Shown here: positions 59,876 to 64,000 of the stretch, in pieces | Layout: each line of letters opens with the position of its first letter | Position numbering within the stretch: the stretch's first letter is position 1 | Assembly (NCBI RefSeq): GCF_006539565.1 | Contig: NZ_BJNG01000025.1 | Coordinates: forward strand, 62,001 to 126,000 | Source of the DNA: Pseudonocardia hydrocarbonoxydans | GTDB lineage: Bacteria; Actinomycetota; Actinomycetes; Mycobacteriales; Pseudonocardiaceae | Length of the DNA stretch: 64,000 bases | Reading direction: 5' to 3' | Notes under the pieces: generated by a model | The model's database searches: none | The model's input: the letters and a program-made list of their open reading frames with translations, nothing else | Told to the model about the DNA's origin: nothing | Position numbers and translations under genes: made by a program

Positions 59876-60607
59876 GTGACCGCACCCGCCCCGTCCGGGG
59901 GCCCGTCGCCCCTGCGGATCGGCGGTCTCGCCCTGCTCGGGGTGGGAGCCGTCGCCGGCATCATCGGGATCGCCACCCTCGCCACCGGTGGCGCCGACGG
60001 CGGTTCGTCCGCCGCTCCGGCCACGAGCGTCACCGCCGCCCCCGGCGACGGTTTCACGCCCACCGACGGCGCGACGCCGCCGGGCGGGGTCGCGCCCACC
60101 AACGGCATCGCCCCGGGTGAGGGCACCGCGCCCGGCGACGGCACGGCACCGGGTGGCGGCACGGCCCCCGGCGGCGACGGCGGCGTGCCGGTGCCCTCCT
60201 TCGGGCCCAACCCCACGGGCGGGTTCGCCGCCCCCGGTCCGGGCGGCACCGGCGACACGGGAGGGTCGGGCGCGGCGTCCGGCGGCGGGTCGGCGGGCGC
60301 CTCCGGCGGCGGCGCCGAGAACGTCCGCATGCCCCTGCGCGTCTACAACAACAGCACCATCCCCGGCCTCGCGGCCCGCGGTGCGGCCGACTTCGAGTCG
60401 GCGGGCTGGACCGTCACCGACACCGGCGGCTACAACGGCCTCATCCCCACCTCCACGGTCTACTACCGCGAGGGCACCGCGGAGCGCGACGCCGCGGAGT
60501 TCCTGGGCAGCGCGTTCGGCATGCGCGTCGAGCCCCGGTTCGAGGGGATCAAGGACGCCAGCGACGGCGTCATCGTCATCCTGACCCGCGACTACCAGGG
60601 CGCCTGA
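59876..60607 (+). CDS. LytR C-terminal domain protein (VirR-like)
   Basis: A 243-residue membrane protein. A short cytoplasmic N-terminus precedes one helix (IGGLALLGVGAVAGIIGIAT), then a ~100-residue Gly/Pro/Thr/Ala-rich low-complexity linker with TAPGDG/TAPGGG repeats, and a LytR_C domain (LRVYNNSTIPGLAARGAADF, AGWTVTDTGGY, VYYREGTAERDAAEFLG). It matches the VirR/Rv0431 position after DUF3263. VirR-type proteins affect cell-envelope integrity and vesicle release in mycobacteria. The GTG start lies 49 bases after the DUF3263 stop, so the two are co-transcribed. It converges on the AAA ATPase gene. Confidence 0.88.
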   Translation: MTAPAPSGGPSPLRIGGLALLGVGAVAGIIGIATLATGGADGGSSAAPATSVTAAPGDGFTPTDGATPPGGVAPTNGIAPGEGTAPGDGTAPGGGTAPGGDGGVPVPSFGPNPTGGFAAPGPGGTGDTGGSGAASGGGSAGASGGGAENVRMPLRVYNNSTIPGLAARGAADFESAGWTVTDTGGYNGLIPTSTVYYREGTAERDAAEFLGSAFGMRVEPRFEGIKDASDGVIVILTRDYQGA

Positions 60608-60611
60608 CCCG

Positions 60612-62873
60612 TCACCCGCGCCGCTGCGCGTAGGCGGCGAGCTCGGCGAGCTGCAGCGGGTCGAGCGAGGCCGGCACGGCCGCCCGGGCCGCGGCGATGT
60701 GCTCCGCGGTCACCACGGCGGCCTCGCGCGACTCGCGCATCGCGGCGAGCGCGGCCTCCCGCAGTACCGCGGCGCAGTCGGCCGCGGAGTAGCCGTCGAG
60801 CTCGGCGCCCAGCCCGTCGAGGTCGACGTCCTCGGCGAACGGGGTGTTGCGGCCGGCCGCGCGCAGGATGTCGGCGCGGGCGGCGGCGTCCGGCGGCGGC
60901 ACGTAGACCAGCCGCTCCAGGCGTCCGGGACGCAGCAGGGCGGGGTCGATCAGGTCCGGCCGGTTGGTGGCGCCGACGACCACGACGTCGCGCAGCGGCT
61001 CGGCCCCGTCCAGCTCGGTGAGCAGCGCGGCGACGACGCGGTCGGCCACCCCGGAGTCGGTGGACCCGCCGCGGCGCGGCGCCAGAGCGTCGATCTCGTC
61101 GAGGAAGACGAGCGCGGGCGCGGCGTCGGCGGCGCGGCGGAACAGCTCGCGCACCGCCCGCTCCGACTCCCCCACGTACTTGTCCAGCAGCTCCGCCCCC
61201 TTCACCGCGATGACGTTGAGCTGTCCGGTGCCGGCGAGCGCGCGCAGCAGGAACGTCTTGCCGCAGCCGGGCGGGCCGTAGACGAGGACCCCGCGCGGCG
61301 GGGCGACGCCGAGGCGGGCGAACGAGTCGGGGTACTGCAGCGGCCACAGCACGGCCTCGGTCAGCGCCTGCTTGACCTCGACCATGTCGCCGACCTGGTC
61401 GAGGGTGATGCCGCCGGTCTGCAGGGTCGCCGAGGAGGACATGGAGATCGGCCGGACCGAGCCGACGGCGTCGAGCAGGTCCTGCTGGCCGATCTCGTCG
61501 GCGCCGCGCAGGGCCGCGCGCACGGCGGCCTCGCGGCGCAGCGCGACGAGGTCGGCGACGACGAATCCCGGCGTCCGCCCGGCCACCGCCGCCAGGTCGA
61601 CGCCCTCGGCCACGGGGACGGACGCGAGCAGCCTGCGCAGCAGCTCGGTGCGCACGCGCAGGTCCGGCAGGGCGAGGCCGAGCTCGCGGTCGGCCAGGTC
61701 GGGGGCCCGCAGCCGCGGGTCGACGCCCTCGGGGGTCGAGGTCGTGGCCACCAGCACCAGGCCGGGGGTGGCGAGGGCGTCGCGGAGCACGTCCAGGACG
61801 AGCGTCGAGAGCGGCGGCGGGGTGGCCGCCGGGAGCAGCGCGTCGACGTCGGTGACGAGCAGCACCACCCGTCCGCCCTCGCGCGCCGCCGAGCGGGCGG
61901 TGGCCAGCGCGTCGTGCACGCGCTGCGAGGCGTCCGCCGTGGCGGCCACGGCGGGCCCGGCGAGCTCGACGCAGCGGGCGCCGACGGCCGCGGCCACGCT
62001 GCGCACCAGCGTCGTCTTGCCGACCCCCTCGGGTCCGACGACCAGCACGCCGAGCCGGGCGGACCCGCCGAGCCGGGCGAGGAGCTCGGGCCGGTCCAGG
62101 CTCAGCTCCAGCCACTCCGCGAGGCGTCGGGCCGCGTCGGTGTTGCCGATCAGGTCCTCGACCGTGTGGACGGGAGCGGGGTGGACGGGAGCGGGGTGGA
62201 CAGGAGCCGGGTCAGCGGACGCGGAGGCGGACGGGGCGGCGGACGCGGACGCGGCGACTCGCGGGCGGGAAACGGGGGACTCGCGGACGGGAGACGGGGG
62301 ACTCGCGGGGGCGTCGGCCGTCGACGGGCCGTCCTGCCACCCGACGACGCTGCTCGGGTGGACGGTGACGGCACCGGGCGGATCGACCGCCGCCACCGTC
62401 AGCAGCTCGGAGGTCCACGCCCCGCCCAGCGCACCCGCGACGCGGCTGCGGGCCAGCGCGGGGTCGAGCCCCGGTGCGGGTTCGAGGTCCTGCGGGAGCA
62501 GCGACACCGCGTCGCCGCCGGTCACGATCTTGCCGAGCAGGGCGAGCCGCAGCGTCTCCGGCGGCACCGACGCCCTGGCCAGCCGCGACCCGGTCAGCTG
62601 CACCCGCCGGGCGGGCTCCACCCCGGCGGCCGCCACGACGACCGCCGCCCCGTCGGAGAGGCCGGCGTTGGACAGCGTCACGTCGTCGAGGGTGGCCTGC
62701 CCCGGCGGGCCGTCCCCGGCGGCGACGAGCGCGGTCGTCACCCGGGCGCCGGTGAGCGAGACGGCGTCCCAGGAACGCAGGCCCAGCGCGTCGAGGACCT
62801 CCGGATGCAGGCGCACGACCCCCCGCCGGGCATCGGCGGCGGACGCGGCGAGCCGGGCGACGAGCGTGATCAC
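60612..62873 (-). CDS. CDC48-like AAA ATPase
   Basis: A 753-residue protein with a CDC48-type N domain (residues 1-170: RLHPEVLDALGLRSWDAVSL, GLSDGAAVVV) and two AAA modules. Module 1 has Walker A GPEGVGKT (280-287), but its Walker B ends VTDVD, lacking the catalytic Glu. Module 2 is complete with GPPGCGKT (533-540), LVFLDEIDAL (588-597) and the arginine-finger region LIDPALLRPGRLERL. It may remodel or unfold proteins. A linker (170-240) contains (PAPVH)x3. The same gene precedes pssA in mycobacteria (Rv0435c, from memory). The GTG start has TAGCGT 6 bases upstream. Confidence 0.92.
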   Translation of the reverse strand: MITLVARLAASAADARRGVVRLHPEVLDALGLRSWDAVSLTGARVTTALVAAGDGPPGQATLDDVTLSNAGLSDGAAVVVAAAGVEPARRVQLTGSRLARASVPPETLRLALLGKIVTGGDAVSLLPQDLEPAPGLDPALARSRVAGALGGAWTSELLTVAAVDPPGAVTVHPSSVVGWQDGPSTADAPASPPSPVRESPVSRPRVAASASAAPSASASADPAPVHPAPVHPAPVHTVEDLIGNTDAARRLAEWLELSLDRPELLARLGGSARLGVLVVGPEGVGKTTLVRSVAAAVGARCVELAGPAVAATADASQRVHDALATARSAAREGGRVVLLVTDVDALLPAATPPPLSTLVLDVLRDALATPGLVLVATTSTPEGVDPRLRAPDLADRELGLALPDLRVRTELLRRLLASVPVAEGVDLAAVAGRTPGFVVADLVALRREAAVRAALRGADEIGQQDLLDAVGSVRPISMSSSATLQTGGITLDQVGDMVEVKQALTEAVLWPLQYPDSFARLGVAPPRGVLVYGPPGCGKTFLLRALAGTGQLNVIAVKGAELLDKYVGESERAVRELFRRAADAAPALVFLDEIDALAPRRGGSTDSGVADRVVAALLTELDGAEPLRDVVVVGATNRPDLIDPALLRPGRLERLVYVPPPDAAARADILRAAGRNTPFAEDVDLDGLGAELDGYSAADCAAVLREAALAAMRESREAAVVTAEHIAAARAAVPASLDPLQLAELAAYAQRRG
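62166..62210 (-). repeat. 15-bp tandem repeat in the AAA ATPase linker (3 units)
   Basis: Two exact units GTGGACGGGAGCGGG (plus strand) and one with two changes. In frame on the minus strand it encodes PAPVH three times in the linker between the N domain and the first AAA module. Confidence 0.9.
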
Positions 62874-62879
62874 GCCCCC

Positions 62880-62885
62880 ACGCTA
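62880..62885 (-). promoter_or_regulatory. -10 hexamer TAGCGT before the AAA ATPase gene
   Basis: TAGCGT (minus strand) lies 6 bases before the GTG start at 62873 and predicts a leaderless mRNA, although pssA is only 25 bases upstream. Confidence 0.45.
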
Positions 62886-62898
62886 GCGACCCCGCGGG

Positions 62899-63912
62899 TC
62901 AGAGGCGGCGGTCGCGGTCCCGGCGCAGGCCGGGCCGCAGGCGGTGGGGGGGCTGGGCCGCGGGGCCGGGGGCGCGGCGGGGCGGCGGCCCGTCGTCACC
63001 GAGCCGGCGCACGGCCCCGGCGACGGCCCCCCGTGCCCGGCCCGCCACCTCGCTGGCCCGGCCCGCGACGCGGCGGCGCAGCGGCTGGCGCAGCCCCAGC
63101 CGCCGGGCCGAGCGCGCGGCCCGCACCACGGCGCGGCGCTCGCGCCCCGGCACGTCCCACGCCTCGGGGTGGCGGGAGAGCCAGCGGTAGCGGTGGATCG
63201 TGAACGGCAGCGCCCCGACGTACAGCGTGGCGACGACCGCGAGGGTGAGGAACGGCGCGGTGACCAGCACCGCCACCACCAGCCCCACCAGCACCAGCAG
63301 CGGCGCGATGAGCCGTGGCGCCACCCGCACGGTCTTGAACGACAGCGTGGGCAGGCGGCTCACCATCAGCGCCGCCGCCACCAGCGCCCACACCCCGACG
63401 ACGACCGGCGCCGACCACCACCCCTCGCCGAAGTGCAGGGAGACGAACAGCGGGATCCCGGCGACGAGCGCGGCCGCGGGTGCGGGCACGCCGACGAAGA
63501 ACTCCTTGGCGAACGGGTACTCGTCCTCCTCGTCGAGCAGCGTGTTGAACCGGGCCAGGCGCAGGGCCATGCAGACGGTGAACACGAGCGCGACGACCCA
63601 CCCGAACCGGCCCTCGCTGCCGACCTGCCAGGACTGGAGCTGCCAGACGTAGAGCACCAGCGCGGGCGACACCCCGAACGACACCAGGTCGGCCAGCGAG
63701 TCGAGCTCCGCGCCGATCCGGGTGCTGGCGTCCAGCAGCCGGGCGAGGCGCCCGTCGAGCGCGTCGCACAGCGCGGCGACGCCGACGGCGAACACGGCCA
63801 GGTCGAACCGCTCGCCGAGCGCGAAGTACACCGACGACAGTCCCGCGCTCAGCGCGATGACCGTGACGGCGTTGGGCAGCAGCCGGACGCCTGCGGGGTA
63901 GGGGGCGGGCAC
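62899..63912 (-). CDS. pssA: CDP-diacylglycerol-serine O-phosphatidyltransferase PssA
   Basis: A 337-residue membrane enzyme that makes phosphatidylserine from CDP-diacylglycerol and serine. The CDP-alcohol phosphotransferase motif DGRLARLLDASTRIGAELDSLAD carries the DG-AR-G-D-D residues, seen here as CDALDGRLAR then GAELDSLAD. About seven hydrophobic segments follow. The last ~100 residues are a strongly basic Arg-rich tail absent from short PssA proteins and of unknown role. The GTG start lies 3 bases past the psd stop, so the two genes form an operon making phosphatidylethanolamine. Confidence 0.92.
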   Translation of the reverse strand: MPAPYPAGVRLLPNAVTVIALSAGLSSVYFALGERFDLAVFAVGVAALCDALDGRLARLLDASTRIGAELDSLADLVSFGVSPALVLYVWQLQSWQVGSEGRFGWVVALVFTVCMALRLARFNTLLDEEDEYPFAKEFFVGVPAPAAALVAGIPLFVSLHFGEGWWSAPVVVGVWALVAAALMVSRLPTLSFKTVRVAPRLIAPLLVLVGLVVAVLVTAPFLTLAVVATLYVGALPFTIHRYRWLSRHPEAWDVPGRERRAVVRAARSARRLGLRQPLRRRVAGRASEVAGRARGAVAGAVRRLGDDGPPPRRAPGPAAQPPHRLRPGLRRDRDRRL

Positions 63913-63915
63913 GGC

Positions 63916-64000
63916 TCAGACCCCGGAGGGGTCGGGCAGCGCGGCGAGGACGGTCTCGCCGCCGACGGTCCGCTGGCCCACCGCCACCTCGACGACGGAA
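63916..64000 (-). CDS. psd: Phosphatidylserine decarboxylase, 3' end only
   Basis: The last 27 codons of a gene that continues past the window edge. They read VVEVAVGQRTVGGETVLAAL and end PDPSGV; GQRTVGGETVLA fits the C-terminal strand of archaeal/actinobacterial-type phosphatidylserine decarboxylases. Position directly upstream of pssA supports this. Too little is present to see the LGST self-cleavage site. Confidence 0.6.
   Translation of the reverse strand, partial: SVVEVAVGQRTVGGETVLAALPDPSGV

Overview
The window is about 64 kb of very GC-rich DNA with codons ending almost always in G or C, GTG starts, 4-base GTGA/ATGA gene overlaps, mycothiol synthesis (mshA), mycofactocin genes and an NDMA-dependent methanol dehydrogenase. 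This points to an actinobacterium, most likely Pseudonocardiaceae (Pseudonocardia-like). That assignment is inferred from gene content and style, not from a marker gene. I see no rRNA, tRNA, CRISPR array, insertion sequence or phage.

Layout. 0.1-9 kb: chromosomal housekeeping (YbjN protein, mshA, a sacsin/Hsp90-type ATPase protein, DUF3027, glutamine cyclotransferase, MFS transporter, DUF2771 lipoprotein, cold-shock protein). 9-14.7 kb: cytochrome P450, acyl-CoA synthetase, a seryl-tRNA synthetase of unusual type, subtilisin-like protease. 14.8-26.8 kb: a molybdenum section with a Mop-domain regulator and modABC, an acyl-CoA dehydrogenase, moaA-moaD, and a first molybdenum-hydroxylase operon (coxS-coxL-coxM, then coxG). 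27-36.8 kb: mycofactocin biosynthesis (mftA-mftB-mftC, two FadH/OYE oxidoreductases, mftE, with mftF further downstream). 37-42.3 kb: a DUF952-GNAT protein, then NDMA-dependent methanol dehydrogenase followed by a MoxR ATPase and a VWA protein that both carry His-Gly tracts. 42.5-48.6 kb: a desferrioxamine-type siderophore operon behind an imperfect iron box. 48.6-53.5 kb: a probable mycofactocin-glycan methyltransferase, DUF418 membrane protein, a two-component pair and a Ser/Thr kinase. 53.6-57.2 kb: a second molybdenum-hydroxylase operon in the order L-S-M. 57.3-64 kb: thiD behind a TPP riboswitch, a deazaflavin-dependent reductase, then def, DUF3263, a VirR-like LytR_C protein, a CDC48-like AAA ATPase, pssA and the 3' end of psd. 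From memory this last block matches the order around Rv0429c-Rv0437c of Mycobacterium tuberculosis.

How the parts fit: molybdate import and molybdopterin synthesis can supply the two molybdenum-hydroxylase operons. Mycofactocin is the likely redox partner of the nicotinoprotein methanol dehydrogenase. The MoxR/VWA pair, with matching metal-binding-like His tracts, looks like an activation or metal-loading machine for that enzyme. The most unusual stretch is the mycofactocin operon: mftD and mftR are not at the locus, two OYE genes sit in the mftD position, and the first-transcribed OYE has lost three of four Fe-S cysteines, carries a long palindrome within its coding sequence, and has its ATG in the loop of a perfect 19-bp hairpin.
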